Assembly (NCBI RefSeq): GCF_003386795.1
Contig: NZ_QTUC01000001.1
Span: forward strand, 2,356,001 to 2,420,000
Length of the DNA: 64,000 nt
Origin: Thermasporomyces composti
Lineage (GTDB): Bacteria; Actinomycetota; Actinomycetes; Propionibacteriales; Actinopolymorphaceae
Direction: 5' to 3'
The notes under the pieces are model-generated. The model saw nothing but the letters and a program-made list of their open reading frames with translations, had not been told where the DNA came from and made no database searches. A program made the translations under genes and the position numbers. The stretch's first letter is position 1; each line of letters begins with the position of its first letter. Shown here one piece after another: positions 19,446 to 29,137 of the stretch.

Positions 19446-21626
19446 GTGAGATCGCGTCGCTTGGTCGGCGGTCTCGCAGCCCTTGCCACCGCGGTCAGCG
19501 GTTCGGCACTGGTTGCGATGGCGACGCCGGCCAACGCGGGATCGCTGACAAGTCCCGCGTTCGGTAAGAAGCCCGACGCCGTCGTGCAGCAGCGTGGAAA
19601 CGACGGCACGGTGCGCGTCATCGAGGCCAAGGGCGGCACCATCGCGCGTCCGAAGGGAGTCTCCGCCAAGGCCAAGCCTGAGCAGGCCGCCAAGGCGCAC
19701 CTCGACCGCTTCGCGAGCGCGTTCGGTGTGTCGAGCAAGGAGCTGAAGCACAAGAGCACCGTCGAGCTCGACAACGGCACGGCCGTCCGCTTCGAGCGCA
19801 CCCACCAGGGCATCGAGGTCATCGCGGGCGAGGTGGTCGTCTCCCTCGACAAGTCCAACAACCTCGAGTTCATCGTGGGTGAGGTGGGCGCTACGCCCAG
19901 CAAGCCCTTCCCCAAGGGCGTTCTCAACGAGAGCAAGGCGCAGGCCGTGGCCAAGCAGGTCGTGGCCAAGCGGGAGAAGCTCTCGTCGGCCTCCGGCCTG
20001 AAGGCCAAGCTCGAGGGCAAGGCCTGGTACGACCCGCAGGTTCTCGGCGTTCCGGGGCAGGAAGGTGTCCGGCCGGTCTACAAGCTGAAGGTCACCGACC
20101 CGTCCAACATCGAGCTGCAGTACCAGGTCCTCGTCAACGCCTCCACGCTCAAGGTCGAGCTGGCCTACAACACCGTCCAGCACGCCATCAACCGCGTGGT
20201 GTGTGACGCTGAGGGCCAGGTGGTCAGCGACTACACCTGCGGCGTCGGCCTGCCGGTCACGCGGGCCGAGGGTGACGGTCCGTCGTCGGTGGAAGACGTC
20301 AACAACGTCTACGACTTCTTCTACGACACCTCGGTTCGGTTCGCCAGCTACGTCAACGTTGACGTGACGCAGCTGATCGGAGCGGACTACGGCGACGGCC
20401 GCGGTCAGGCTCTGCGTGGCACGGTCCGCATCTGCGCCGAGAACCAGTGCCCGTTCCAGAACGCGTTCTGGGACGGTCAGCAGATGGTCTTCGGTGAGGG
20501 CCTGGCGGCCGACGACGTCACCGCCCACGAGCTGGGCCACGGCGTCACCCAGGCGACCGCCAACCTCGCGTACCTGTTCCAGTCGGGCGCCATCAACGAG
20601 GGTCTGTCGGACTTCTGGGGCGAGATCGTCGACCAGAACAACGGCAGCGATGACGACACCGACGAGAACCGGTGGAAGATCGGCGAGGGGACGAGCATCG
20701 GGGTCATCCGCGACATGGCCGACCCGACCAGCCTGGGTCAGCCGGACCGGATGACGTCCGACCTGTGGGACGACGACCCGGCGCTCTGGGACAACGGCGG
20801 TGTCCACACCAACAGCGGTGTCTTCAACAAGGCCGCGTACCTGATGGTCGACGGCGGTAGCTTCAACGGCTACGACATCCGCGGCCTCGGTCCGGCCAAG
20901 TCCGCCAAGATCGTGTGGACGCTGCAGAACCTCCTCGCGCCGGGCGCCGACTACAAGGACGTCTTCTACACCCTGCCGCTGGCCTGCCGGAAGAACATCG
21001 GTCGTGCCGGCACGTTCCTGACCGAGGACGACTGCGCCCAGGTCGACAAGGTCGTCCGCGCGACCGAGATGTACAAGGACCCGGCGAAGGGTGCCCCGAA
21101 GAACGTCGACTACTGCGACAACGGCACTCCGACCTCCGTCTACCGCCAGGACTTCGAGTCCCGGAACGACGGCTGGGAGTTCGAGGGCAACTGGCTGCTC
21201 TCCAGCGAGACCGGCTTCGAGCGGCTGGCGACCACCGGCGAGGACTCCGCGGTGGCCTGGACTGTCGCCGGTGACAACATCTCGCTGACCCAGCAGGAGG
21301 CGGTGACGATTCCGGAGGGTGCCTTCGCCCGGTTCGACAACATGTACCTGCTCAACTCGGGCGACGGTGCCGCGCTGGAGTACTCGACGGACGGCGGCGC
21401 CACCTGGAAGCCGGCCGCTGAGCTGCCGAACGTGAACGGTGAGGACACGCCCGTCGACTCGATCGGCGGCAAGAGCTTCTCCGGCAACTCGAACGGCTTC
21501 GGCGGTACCCGGTACGACCTCTCCAGCCTGGCTGGGCAGGACGTGAAGTTCCGGTTCCGTGCCGCGTCCGTCACGTCGGACTCCGCTTGGTGGGTCGACA
21601 ACTTCAAGATCTACACCTGCGGCTGA
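19446..21626 (+). CDS. secreted M4 (thermolysin-family) metalloprotease 1
   Basis: The 726-aa preproprotein has a signal peptide (MRSRRLVGGLAALATAVSGS, likely cleaved after ATPANA near residue 32), an FTP/PepSY propeptide (residues 60-200), and the catalytic zinc site HELGH (about 361-365) with the third ligand in GAINEGLSDFWGE. DNGGVHTNSGVFNKAAYL corresponds to the His active-site segment of thermolysin. The final 160 residues form a beta-rich module ending in YDLSSLAGQDVKFRFR and DNFKIYTCG. The GTG at 19446 follows a GGGGGG stretch. It is secreted and probably self-processed, degrading extracellular protein. A close paralogue follows immediately. Confidence 0.93.
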   Translation: MRSRRLVGGLAALATAVSGSALVAMATPANAGSLTSPAFGKKPDAVVQQRGNDGTVRVIEAKGGTIARPKGVSAKAKPEQAAKAHLDRFASAFGVSSKELKHKSTVELDNGTAVRFERTHQGIEVIAGEVVVSLDKSNNLEFIVGEVGATPSKPFPKGVLNESKAQAVAKQVVAKREKLSSASGLKAKLEGKAWYDPQVLGVPGQEGVRPVYKLKVTDPSNIELQYQVLVNASTLKVELAYNTVQHAINRVVCDAEGQVVSDYTCGVGLPVTRAEGDGPSSVEDVNNVYDFFYDTSVRFASYVNVDVTQLIGADYGDGRGQALRGTVRICAENQCPFQNAFWDGQQMVFGEGLAADDVTAHELGHGVTQATANLAYLFQSGAINEGLSDFWGEIVDQNNGSDDDTDENRWKIGEGTSIGVIRDMADPTSLGQPDRMTSDLWDDDPALWDNGGVHTNSGVFNKAAYLMVDGGSFNGYDIRGLGPAKSAKIVWTLQNLLAPGADYKDVFYTLPLACRKNIGRAGTFLTEDDCAQVDKVVRATEMYKDPAKGAPKNVDYCDNGTPTSVYRQDFESRNDGWEFEGNWLLSSETGFERLATTGEDSAVAWTVAGDNISLTQQEAVTIPEGAFARFDNMYLLNSGDGAALEYSTDGGATWKPAAELPNVNGEDTPVDSIGGKSFSGNSNGFGGTRYDLSSLAGQDVKFRFRAASVTSDSAWWVDNFKIYTCG

Positions 21627-21651
21627 GTCCAGGCTGTAGCTCTGAATCCTC

Positions 21652-21695
21652 GAGGGCCCTGGTTCACCCCCGGGTGGGCCGGGGCCCTCTTCATG
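21652..21695 (+). terminator. hairpin terminator after M4 protease 1
   Basis: GAGGGCCC (21652-21659) pairs with GGGCCCTC (21682-21689), with an inner CACCC/GGGTG stem, followed by TTC. The T-run is short, as is usual for high-GC actinobacteria. Confidence 0.7.
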
Positions 21696-21863
21696 TCTGG
21701 GTTCCTCTGCCTGCTTGGCCTGTCGTCGGCCCGCTGGGTCTGTCGTCGGCCGAGCTCACGTCCACTGGCCGTGCGACGCGGCGGGTGGCACGTGGAACGG
21801 CACGTTCTCCAGAGTCGGCAGGCGATCACCCGCCCCGCACTAGAAACCGTTACGTATGCCCAC

Positions 21864-21869
21864 TATGCT
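21864..21869 (+). promoter_or_regulatory. candidate -10 of M4 protease 2
   Basis: TATGCT at 21864-21869 has TAGAAA 17 bases upstream (21841-21846), a four-of-six match to the TTGACA consensus. It lies 60 bases before the GTG start at 21929. The spacer between the two protease genes also carries two copies of CTGTCGTCGGCC (about 21719 and 21737). Confidence 0.4.
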
Positions 21870-21928
21870 CCCTCCGGCATGCTTCGACCCACTACGTATC
21901 CGTTTTCGATTGAGTGATGGGGGATTCA

Positions 21929-24148
21929 GTGAAGTACCGACGCACGGTCGGTGGCTTGGCTGCGCTGGCGACCGTCGTCAGCGGTAGCGCACTCGTGGCG
22001 CTGGCCACCCCGTCCTACGCCGGATCGACGACAGGCCCCAGCTTCGTCTCCGACGCGGGCGGCGCTACCGCAGGACGTGGACCTGGACTGGTGAGCGTCC
22101 TGAAGCGTGACGACGGCTCGATCCTCGGTATCCAGGCCAAAGACAACCCGATCGAGGCGCCGCGTGGCACCTCGTCCTCGCCGAAGGAAGCGGCAAAGGC
22201 TCACCTCGAGCGTTTCGCGCCGCGCCTTGGTGTCTCGGCTTCGGACTTTAAGCCGGTCACCACGGCGAAGGTGCCTGGTGGTAGCACCGTCCGGATGCAG
22301 CAGCACATTGACGGGCTTCCCGTCGTGGCCGGCGAGGTCGTGGTCTCGCTCGACCGCGAGGGCCGTTTGGAGGCGCTGCTCGGCGAAACGACCAAGGGCA
22401 CGGTCGAGAAGGCGAAGAGCCCGCTGAGCCAGGCGAAGGCGGCGACGATCGCGCGCCGGTACGTCGCCAAGAAGGCCGGTGTCTCCGCGGACAGCCTCCG
22501 GGTGCGAAGCGAGGGCCGTTGGATCTACAACCCAGCGTTGCTCGGGGCGCCGGGTGCGCCGGTCAACCGCGAGACGTTCAAGTTCCGCGTCTCGAGCCGG
22601 AACGCGATGGTCGACTACACCGTCTTCGTCGACCTCGGGTTCAAGAGCGTCGCCCTGGCGTACAGCAACAACCACGCGGGTCTGAACCGACAGGTCTGTG
22701 ACCTGAACAACACCGACGTCGGGACCCTCGACGGTGCGGCGTGCGACGGCACCACCGTGCCGTACGCCCGTCAGGAAGGCGACGCCCCGACCGGCGTGGA
22801 CGAGGTCGACAACGTCTACGACCGTCTGGGCGAGGTGGCCAAGTGGTACGCGTCGTACGTCAACCTCGACGTCTCGGCGTTCATCGGTGGGCAGGAGAAG
22901 TCGCTGAAGGCGACGGCGCGGGCCTGCGTCTCTCAGTCCCACAACGGCTGCCCCATGGCCAACGCCTTCTGGAGCGACGGCATTGGCGGGGTGGTGTTCG
23001 GTGACGGCGTGAGCGCGCTCGACGTCGTCGGGCACGAGGTCACGCACGGTGTCACCTCGCACACGTCCAGCCTCTACTACGTCTACCAGTCGGGTGCGCT
23101 CAACGAGTCGATCTCCGACACCATGGGTGAGCTGATCGACCTCGCGGCGCACCCGGAGAAGCGGGGCACCGACCAGGCGTGGCTCATCGGCGAGGAGAAC
23201 ACCCAGCCGGGCATCGACAAGCCGTGGCGGAGCATGAAGGACCCGACCGCCTACGACCAGCCCGACACCATGACCTCGCCGCTGTGGAACGACGACCCCG
23301 AGCTCTGGGACAACGGCGGTGTCCACACCAACAGCGGTGTCGGCAACAAGGCCGCCTACCTGATCGCCGAGGGCGACAGCTTCAACGGCTACGACGTTCG
23401 TGGCCTGGGTCTGGCCAAGACGTTCAAGATCTACTGGACGGCGTCGAACCTCCTGACGTCTGGCTCCGACTACAAGGACCTGTTCCACGTCCTGCCGCTG
23501 GCGTGCCGGAAGAACATCGGCCGGCCCGGTACGCACATCACGGAGGATGACTGCGCCCAGGTCGACAAGGCGGTCCGGGCCACGGAGATGTACAAGGACG
23601 CGTCGAAGGGCGCGCCCGTTGCCACGCCGTACTGCGAGGAGGGTGAGACCGTTCGGGCTTCCTACTCGCAGGGCTTCGACGAGGCGCCGTCCGACTGGAC
23701 CCTGGCCGGCGGTGCCGGGATGGTGATGTCCGACTGGGGTGTCGACTACGTGAACCGTGGCGAGGATGCCCTCGGTCTGTTCACCGAGACCGGTCGGGTC
23801 GACAGCAGCACGGCGACGTCTGAGGCGTTGTCGATTCCGGCCAACAGCAAGCTGCGGATCGACTACGCGTCGCTCATGGCGTGGAGCCGGCCGCAGCCGG
23901 GTGCGAGCGCCAAGCTGGAGTACAACGACGGCTCCGGCTGGAAGGACGCCAGCGCTCTGCCGGGTTCGGTGAACGGTGGTCCGTGGTCGCTGCACTCCAA
24001 CGGCTGGTCGTCGGCGAAGTACGACCTGTCCAGCTTGGCCGGTAAGCAGGTGCAGTTCCGGTTCACCGTGAGCGGTGTCTCGGGCGACGCGCAGGACCCG
24101 GTGTCGCTGCTGTTCCTCGACAACTTCAAGATCTACACCTGCGGCTGA
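21929..24148 (+). CDS. secreted M4 (thermolysin-family) metalloprotease 2
   Basis: The 739-aa paralogue of the preceding protein has the same order: signal peptide (MKYRRTVGGLAALATVVSGS, cleavage after ATPSYA), propeptide with VAGEVVVSLDREGRLEALLG, zinc motif HEVTH (about residue 368), third ligand in GALNESISDTMGE, DNGGVHTNSGVGNKAAYL, and a C-terminal beta module ending FLDNFKIYTCG. I chose the GTG at 21929 (GGGGGA upstream) because it aligns with the start of the paralogue; the frame also opens at 21914. The two differ at the motif residues after the first His (HELGH versus HEVTH) and in the C-terminal module, suggesting different specificity. Confidence 0.93.
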   Translation: MKYRRTVGGLAALATVVSGSALVALATPSYAGSTTGPSFVSDAGGATAGRGPGLVSVLKRDDGSILGIQAKDNPIEAPRGTSSSPKEAAKAHLERFAPRLGVSASDFKPVTTAKVPGGSTVRMQQHIDGLPVVAGEVVVSLDREGRLEALLGETTKGTVEKAKSPLSQAKAATIARRYVAKKAGVSADSLRVRSEGRWIYNPALLGAPGAPVNRETFKFRVSSRNAMVDYTVFVDLGFKSVALAYSNNHAGLNRQVCDLNNTDVGTLDGAACDGTTVPYARQEGDAPTGVDEVDNVYDRLGEVAKWYASYVNLDVSAFIGGQEKSLKATARACVSQSHNGCPMANAFWSDGIGGVVFGDGVSALDVVGHEVTHGVTSHTSSLYYVYQSGALNESISDTMGELIDLAAHPEKRGTDQAWLIGEENTQPGIDKPWRSMKDPTAYDQPDTMTSPLWNDDPELWDNGGVHTNSGVGNKAAYLIAEGDSFNGYDVRGLGLAKTFKIYWTASNLLTSGSDYKDLFHVLPLACRKNIGRPGTHITEDDCAQVDKAVRATEMYKDASKGAPVATPYCEEGETVRASYSQGFDEAPSDWTLAGGAGMVMSDWGVDYVNRGEDALGLFTETGRVDSSTATSEALSIPANSKLRIDYASLMAWSRPQPGASAKLEYNDGSGWKDASALPGSVNGGPWSLHSNGWSSAKYDLSSLAGKQVQFRFTVSGVSGDAQDPVSLLFLDNFKIYTCG

Positions 24149-24170
24149 TCCACTCCACGTGGTGGACGGA

Positions 24171-24200
24171 GGCGGGGTGCCCCAGGGCACCCCGCCTCTT
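24171..24200 (+). terminator. hairpin terminator after M4 protease 2
   Basis: The perfect 11-bp stem GGCGGGGTGCC (24171-24181)/GGCACCCCGCC (24186-24196), with a four-base loop, is followed by TCTTCCT. It is one of the strongest hairpins in the window. Confidence 0.85.
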
Positions 24201-24523
24201 CCTGTGTTCTTGTGCTCTTGTGCAGCCGCCATGCGCGTCGGCGACCCCGGGTGACGGGACACGAGGGTCCGCGATCGTGGTCAAGGTCGCGGCCGTGAGC
24301 TCGACCTCGAAAGCGTCGCCAAGGGCTGGGCGGTCCGTCGGGATGGTCTCGCCTCCGCGTGGTGAGCCGTGCGTCCCCACGACGTAGGTCCCTGACGCCG
24401 TCCACTGGGTGGCGATGACTGATCGGAGCCAGTGCAGTGGGTCGGGCGGTGTCCCGGTCTGTCCGGCTCGGGCGCCACGTGTGGATGGTCGGGAATCCTG
24501 GGGCTATCCTCGTCGTTAGGAAA
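24201..24523. other. intergenic region between proteases and chaperone operon
   Basis: About 320 bases with no supported gene. Short open frames lack ribosome sites. The right end leads into the HspR operator region of dnaK1. Confidence 0.4.
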
Positions 24524-24543
24524 GTTGAGTCCAGTCGACTCAG
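24524..24543. promoter_or_regulatory. HAIR element 1 (HspR operator)
   Basis: TTGAGTCCAGTCGACTCAG matches the HAIR pattern TTGAGT-N7-ACTCAA with one arm mismatch. HspR, encoded later in this operon, binds such inverted repeats together with DnaK to repress heat-shock genes in actinobacteria. A TTGACA hexamer, a candidate -35, follows at 24549-24554. Confidence 0.8.
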
Positions 24544-24575
24544 ATCTGTTGACAGCGACCAGCGCGTCCAGGAGG

Positions 24576-24597
24576 ATTGAGTCGAGGCGACTCAGCT
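24576..24597. promoter_or_regulatory. HAIR element 2 (HspR operator)
   Basis: TTGAGTCGAGGCGACTCAG (24577-24595) is a second TTGAGT-N7-ACTCA inverted repeat. Its centre is 52 bp downstream of that of HAIR 1, close to five helical turns. Together the two sites bracket the likely dnaK1 promoter. Confidence 0.8.
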
Positions 24598-24700
24598 TCG
24601 GCCGTCAGGCCATTGTGCCTCGACGGCGTCCTGCTGGCCACTGCGGACGAAGACGACCCGACCCGGACGGGGCGGGCGATCGGCAAGGAGGTTGCGGCGC

Positions 24701-26569
24701 ATGTCCCGTGCGATCGGTATTGATCTTGGTACGACGAACTCTGTGGTTGCGGTTCTGGAGGGTGGGGAGCCGTCGGTTATTGCGAATGCGGAGGGGTCGC
24801 GGACGACTCCTTCGGTGGTGGCGTTCGCGAAGAATGGTGAGGTTTTGGTTGGTGAGGTCGCGAAGCGGCAGGCGGTCACCAATGTGGACCGGACCATTCG
24901 TTCGGTGAAGCGCCACATGGGGACCGATTGGAAGATCGAGATCGACGGGAAGTCGTTTTCGCCGCAGCAGATTTCCGCGTTTGTTCTGCAGAAGTTGAAG
25001 CGGGACGCGGAGGCGTATTTGGGGGAGCCGGTCACGGATGCGGTGATTACGGTTCCGGCGTATTTCTCGGATGCGCAGCGGCAGGCGACGAAGGAGGCTG
25101 GTGAGATCGCTGGGCTGAATGTTCAGCGGATCATCAATGAGCCGACTGCTGCGGCGTTGGCGTATGGGTTGGACAAGGAGAACGACCAGACGATTCTGGT
25201 GTTCGACTTGGGTGGTGGCACGTTTGACGTGTCGCTGCTGGAGATTGGTGAGGGTGTGTTCGAGGTCAAGGCGACCTCGGGTGACAACCATCTTGGCGGG
25301 GATGACTGGGACGCCAGGGTGGTGGATTGGTTGATCACCCAGTTCAAGAACAAGCATGGGATTGATCTGGGTGCGGACCGGATCGCGCGTCAGCGGTTGG
25401 TGGAGGCCGCGGAGAAGGCGAAGATCGAGTTGTCGTCTGCGTCGGAGACGCAGATCAATCTGCCGTACATCACGTTGGGTGAGTCGGGTCCGCTGCACTT
25501 GGATGAGAAGTTGACGCGGGCGGAGTTCCAGCGGATGACGGCGGATCTGTTGGAGCGGTGCCGGGGCCCGTTCGAGCAGGTGATCAAGGATGCTGGGATC
25601 AGTGTGTCGCAGATCGACCACGTGATCTTGGTGGGTGGCTCGACCCGGATGCCGGCGGTGGCGGACCTGGTGCGTGAGCTGACCGGGGGTAAGGAGCCGC
25701 ACAAGGGCGTCAACCCCGACGAGGTGGTCGCGGTCGGTGCCTCGCTGCAGTCGGGTGTGCTCAAAGGCGAGGTCAAAGACGTCCTCCTGCTCGACGTCAC
25801 ACCCCTCTCCCTCGGCATCGCCACCAAGGGTGGTGTCTTCACCAAGATCATCGAGCGCAACACGACCATTCCGACGAAGCGCTCCGAGATCTTCACGACC
25901 GCTGAGGACAACCAGCCCTCGGTGATGATCGAGGTCTTCCAGGGCGAGCGTGAGATGGCCCGGGACAACAAGTCCCTCGGCAACTTCGAGCTGACTGGTA
26001 TCCCGCCGGCGCCGCGGAACGTGCCTCAGATTGAGGTGACGTTTGATATTGACGCGAACGGGATCGTGCATGTGTCGGCGAAGGACCTGGGGACTGGTCG
26101 CGAACAAAAGATGACCGTGACTGGTGGGTCGGCTCTGCCTCGTGAGGAGATCGAGCGGATGATCAAGGAGGCGGAGCAGTACGCCGAGGAGGACCGGAAG
26201 CGTCGGGAGGCGGCGGAGCTGCGGAACCAGGCCGACACGCTGGTCTACCAGACGGAGAAGTTCTTGGCCGATAACCCGGACACGGTGCCGGCGGATGTGA
26301 AGTCGGAGGTGGAGCGGGACATCGCCGAGGTGAAGAAGGCGCTCGAAGGCGATGACACCAGCGCGCTCAAGGCCGCCTTCGACAAGCTGTCCGCCTCCCG
26401 CACCAAGATCGGCCAAGCCATCTACGCCAACGCCCAGCAGAGCGCGACCGCTGGTGAGAGCGGCGGCACGAGCGCCAGTGCGAGCGGCAAGGACGACGAG
26501 GACGTGGTCGAGGCGGAGATCGTCGACGAGGACAAGCCATCTGACGAAGGGCAGGGCGGTCAGAAGTGA
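24701..26569 (+). CDS. dnaK: chaperone protein DnaK, copy 1
   Basis: The 622-aa Hsp70 starts at ATG 24701, nine bases after AAGGAGG. It contains the ATPase signature [26 protein letters not shown], the third Hsp70 signature [12 protein letters not shown], the linker [13 protein letters not shown], a substrate-binding domain and a helical lid. The tail is Gly/Ser/Asp-rich, ending DEGQGGQK. Bases 24701-25825 and nearly all of 26024-26441 are identical to copy 2 about 7 kb downstream. The stretch 25826-26023 and the tail differ. With grpE and dnaJ products it forms the folding machine, and it also acts as HspR co-repressor. The stop overlaps the grpE start. Confidence 0.97.
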   Translation: MSRAIGIDLGTTNSVVAVLEGGEPSVIANAEGSRTTPSVVAFAKNGEVLVGEVAKRQAVTNVDRTIRSVKRHMGTDWKIEIDGKSFSPQQISAFVLQKLKRDAEAYLGEPVTDAVITVPAYFSDAQRQATKEAGEIAGLNVQRIINEPTAAALAYGLDKENDQTILVFDLGGGTFDVSLLEIGEGVFEVKATSGDNHLGGDDWDARVVDWLITQFKNKHGIDLGADRIARQRLVEAAEKAKIELSSASETQINLPYITLGESGPLHLDEKLTRAEFQRMTADLLERCRGPFEQVIKDAGISVSQIDHVILVGGSTRMPAVADLVRELTGGKEPHKGVNPDEVVAVGASLQSGVLKGEVKDVLLLDVTPLSLGIATKGGVFTKIIERNTTIPTKRSEIFTTAEDNQPSVMIEVFQGEREMARDNKSLGNFELTGIPPAPRNVPQIEVTFDIDANGIVHVSAKDLGTGREQKMTVTGGSALPREEIERMIKEAEQYAEEDRKRREAAELRNQADTLVYQTEKFLADNPDTVPADVKSEVERDIAEVKKALEGDDTSALKAAFDKLSASRTKIGQAIYANAQQSATAGESGGTSASASGKDDEDVVEAEIVDEDKPSDEGQGGQK

Positions 26570-27417
26570 CTCAGGCCGAAGGACACGAGAAGCCCGTGAT
26601 CCGCGACCGGAGGCGCATCGACCCGGAGACCGGCAAGCTCCGTACCGCGTCGGAGACCGCCGCACAGCCCCAACCCCAACCCGAGTCGACGTCGGAAGGG
26701 GACGCGGTCCAGGGGACGGCTGGTCCGGCTCAGACAGGTGAGTCGGGTCAGGTGACGACGCCGCCGGCGGCGACGGCGTCCGGTGTGGACGGGGGCGTCG
26801 CTCCACCCGACGCAGCCAAGCTCGCGGCCAGGATCGAGCAGCTCGAACGGGAGCTGGCCGAACGCACCGACGACCTCAAGCGAGTCCAGGCTGAGTACCT
26901 CAACTACAAGCGTCGGGTCGAGCGCGACCGAGAGCTGGTGCGCGACCTCGCGGTTGGCTCGGTTCTCACCGAGCTGCTCCCCGTGCTCGACGACATCGGA
27001 CGAGCGCGGGAACACGGCGAGCTCACCGGCGGTTTCAAAGCGGTCGGTGAGGCGCTCGAGACGACCGTCGCCAAGCTCGGCCTGGTGCGCTACGGCGAGG
27101 TGGGTGACTCGTTCGATCCGCGGATCCACGAGGCGCTCATGCACTCCTACGCCGACAACGTCGACGGGCCGACCTGCACGGCGATCCTCCAGCCCGGCTA
27201 CCGCCACGGCGACCGGGTCCTGAGGCCGGCGCGTGTCGCGGTGGCCGAGCCCACGGTCGGGCCCACCGACAACGGGGAGGCGGGGCAGCAGCCGAGCGAG
27301 GCGGCGGAACAGCAGCCCGGTGGTGCCGCGGATCAGCAGGCCAGTGAGACGGCGGGCCAGCAGTCCGAGACATCGGGTACCGACTCGACGTCGCAGTCCC
27401 CCTCCAGCGACAGCTAA
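26566..27417 (+). CDS. grpE: nucleotide exchange factor GrpE
   Basis: The 283-aa protein starts at GTG 26566 inside the dnaK1 stop (GTGA). Residues 1-80 are disordered. A long coiled coil follows (about 83-125: [20 protein letters not shown] and onwards), then the beta-wing head domain ending [20 protein letters not shown] and [15 protein letters not shown]. GrpE releases ADP from DnaK. An extra Gln/Glu/Ser-rich tail of about 55 residues, with repeated GQQ/EQQ/DQQ units, makes the protein longer than the usual 180-220. I do not know its role. Confidence 0.95.
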   Translation: MTQAEGHEKPVIRDRRRIDPETGKLRTASETAAQPQPQPESTSEGDAVQGTAGPAQTGESGQVTTPPAATASGVDGGVAPPDAAKLAARIEQLERELAERTDDLKRVQAEYLNYKRRVERDRELVRDLAVGSVLTELLPVLDDIGRAREHGELTGGFKAVGEALETTVAKLGLVRYGEVGDSFDPRIHEALMHSYADNVDGPTCTAILQPGYRHGDRVLRPARVAVAEPTVGPTDNGEAGQQPSEAAEQQPGGAADQQASETAGQQSETSGTDSTSQSPSSDS

Positions 27418-27435
27418 ACCACGGAGAGAGCACCG

Positions 27436-28578
27436 ATGAGCACCAAAGAGTGGCTGGAGAAGGACTACTACAAGGTGCTCGGCGTCTCCAAAGACGCGTC
27501 CCCCGAAGAGATCAAGAAGGCCTACCGTCGGCTCGCCCGGCAGAACCACCCGGACGCCAACAAGGGCGATCCGAAGGCGGAGGAGCGCTTCAAGGAGGTG
27601 TCGGAGGCCTACTCGGTGCTGTCCGACCCTGCTCGGCGCAAGGAGTACGACGAGACACGGTCGCTCTTCGGGGGCGGAGGCTTCCGCTTCCCGGGTGGTG
27701 GTCAGACGGGTGGGTTCCCGTTTGACCTCGGTGACATCTTCGGCCAGCCAGGCACGCGGACCGGAGGTCTGGGTGACCTGCTGGGCGGGATCTTCACCGG
27801 CGGCCGCACGCGAACCACGGGAGTCCGTCCGCGTCGGGGTGCCGACGTGGAGACCGAGGTCACCATCAGCTTCGTCGACGCGGTCGAGGGCGTCACGGTG
27901 CCCCTGCGGATGACGAGCGACAGCCCGTGTCCGGCGTGCTCGGGGACGGGTGCCCGCTCGGGCACGCTGCCGCGGGTGTGTCCGGACTGCGAGGGCGTCG
28001 GTATGCGCGCCACCGCGCAGGGCGGGCGGCTCGCGATCTCCGAGCCGTGCCGAACCTGCCGCGGTCGCGGCATGGTCGTCGATGACCCCTGCCCGAGCTG
28101 CCACGGCTCGGGCAGGGGCCGCTCCTCGCGGACCATGCAGGTCCGCATCCCGGCGGGGGTTCACGACGGCCAACGCATCCGGCTGCGGGGCAAGGGCGCG
28201 CCGGGCGAGCGTGGTGGCCCAGCGGGCGACCTCTACGTGACCGTCCACGTGCAGCCGCACGAGCGGTTCGGCCGCAAGGGCGAGCACCTCACGATCACGG
28301 TGCCGATCACCTTCCCCGAGGCCGCACTCGGAGGGGAGATCAAGGTCCCCACGCTGAACGGGCCTCCGGTGCGGTTGAAGATCCCGCCGGGCACACCCAA
28401 CGGGCGGACCTTCCGCATCCGCGGCAAGGGAACCACCCGGCGCGACGGCACCAAGGGCGATCTCCTCGCCACCGTGGAGATCGTCGTCCCCAAGCACCTC
28501 GACGAGGAGGCGAAGAAGGCGTTGGACGCCTTCCGCAGGGCGACCGGCGCCGCTGACCCCCGCGATGACCTGCGGTGA
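27436..28578 (+). CDS. dnaJ: chaperone protein DnaJ
   Basis: The 380-aa type-I Hsp40 has a J-domain (residues 8-75, with HPD in the segment NHPDANKGD), a Gly/Phe-rich linker ([11 protein letters not shown]) and four zinc-finger repeats ([32 protein letters not shown]). It ends with the C-terminal substrate domains ([33 protein letters not shown]). It stimulates the DnaK ATPase and delivers clients. It lies 18 bases after grpE behind GGAGAG, in the same operon. Confidence 0.97.
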   Translation: MSTKEWLEKDYYKVLGVSKDASPEEIKKAYRRLARQNHPDANKGDPKAEERFKEVSEAYSVLSDPARRKEYDETRSLFGGGGFRFPGGGQTGGFPFDLGDIFGQPGTRTGGLGDLLGGIFTGGRTRTTGVRPRRGADVETEVTISFVDAVEGVTVPLRMTSDSPCPACSGTGARSGTLPRVCPDCEGVGMRATAQGGRLAISEPCRTCRGRGMVVDDPCPSCHGSGRGRSSRTMQVRIPAGVHDGQRIRLRGKGAPGERGGPAGDLYVTVHVQPHERFGRKGEHLTITVPITFPEAALGGEIKVPTLNGPPVRLKIPPGTPNGRTFRIRGKGTTRRDGTKGDLLATVEIVVPKHLDEEAKKALDAFRRATGAADPRDDLR

Positions 28579-28596
28579 CGGGAAAGGAGGCAGGCG

Positions 28597-29097
28597 ATGA
28601 GCGGTGACAGCATCGACGCGGCCTCCCGCGCGCGCCGGTCGGCCCGGGGCCGCGCCGCCAAGCAGACGTTCGGCGTCCCGATGGACATCGACACTCCGGC
28701 GTACGTCATCAGCGTCGCGGCCGAGCTCACCGGACTTCACCCGCAGACGCTCCGGACGTACGACCGGATCGGGCTGGTGACGCCAGGTCGCTCCGTCGGG
28801 GGTGGGCGGCGGTACTCGATGCGGGACATCGAGACGCTCCGGCGGGTCGCGGAGCTCACCGCCGCCGGCATCGGCCTGGAGGGCGTGAAGCGGATCCTCG
28901 AGCTCGAGGCACAAGTGGAACGTCTGAGCGCGCGTGTGGCGGAGCTGGAGAGCGCGCTCGAGGAGGCCCGAGCCATGGCGGAGCGTGCCGGGGAGCAGGC
29001 GTCGTTCCTACCCGAGCTGATGCCGCGCTCCACCCAGGCGGTCGTCGTGTGGCAGGGACGCTCGTCTCGGCGCCGGCGTGGTTCCCGTGGGAGCTGA
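28597..29097 (+). CDS. hspR: heat-shock repressor HspR (MerR family)
   Basis: The 166-aa protein has AAKGAGG-type ribosome site (AAAGGAGG) before ATG 28597. After a basic N-terminal extension of about 30 residues comes the MerR helix-turn-helix: YVISVAAELTGLHPQTLRTY, DRIGLVTPGRSVGGGRRYS and DIETLRRVAELTAAGIGLEG. A coiled coil follows (EAQVERLSARVAELESALEE), then a basic tail. HspR represses the operon through the HAIR sites at 24524-24597. Its placement between dnaJ and clpB gives a feedback loop, since released DnaK strengthens repression in known systems. Confidence 0.95.
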   Translation: MSGDSIDAASRARRSARGRAAKQTFGVPMDIDTPAYVISVAAELTGLHPQTLRTYDRIGLVTPGRSVGGGRRYSMRDIETLRRVAELTAAGIGLEGVKRILELEAQVERLSARVAELESALEEARAMAERAGEQASFLPELMPRSTQAVVVWQGRSSRRRRGSRGS

Positions 29098-29137
29098 GCG
29101 AACCAGACGACGGGGGACAACAAGGAGCGGATGAAGC

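Noticed and set aside
24605-26806. Long minus-strand frames across dnaK1, and the equivalent frames across clpB and dnaK2 (29180-33737)
   Set aside because: They mirror the codon structure of the chaperone genes, repeat because dnaK repeats, and show no domains.
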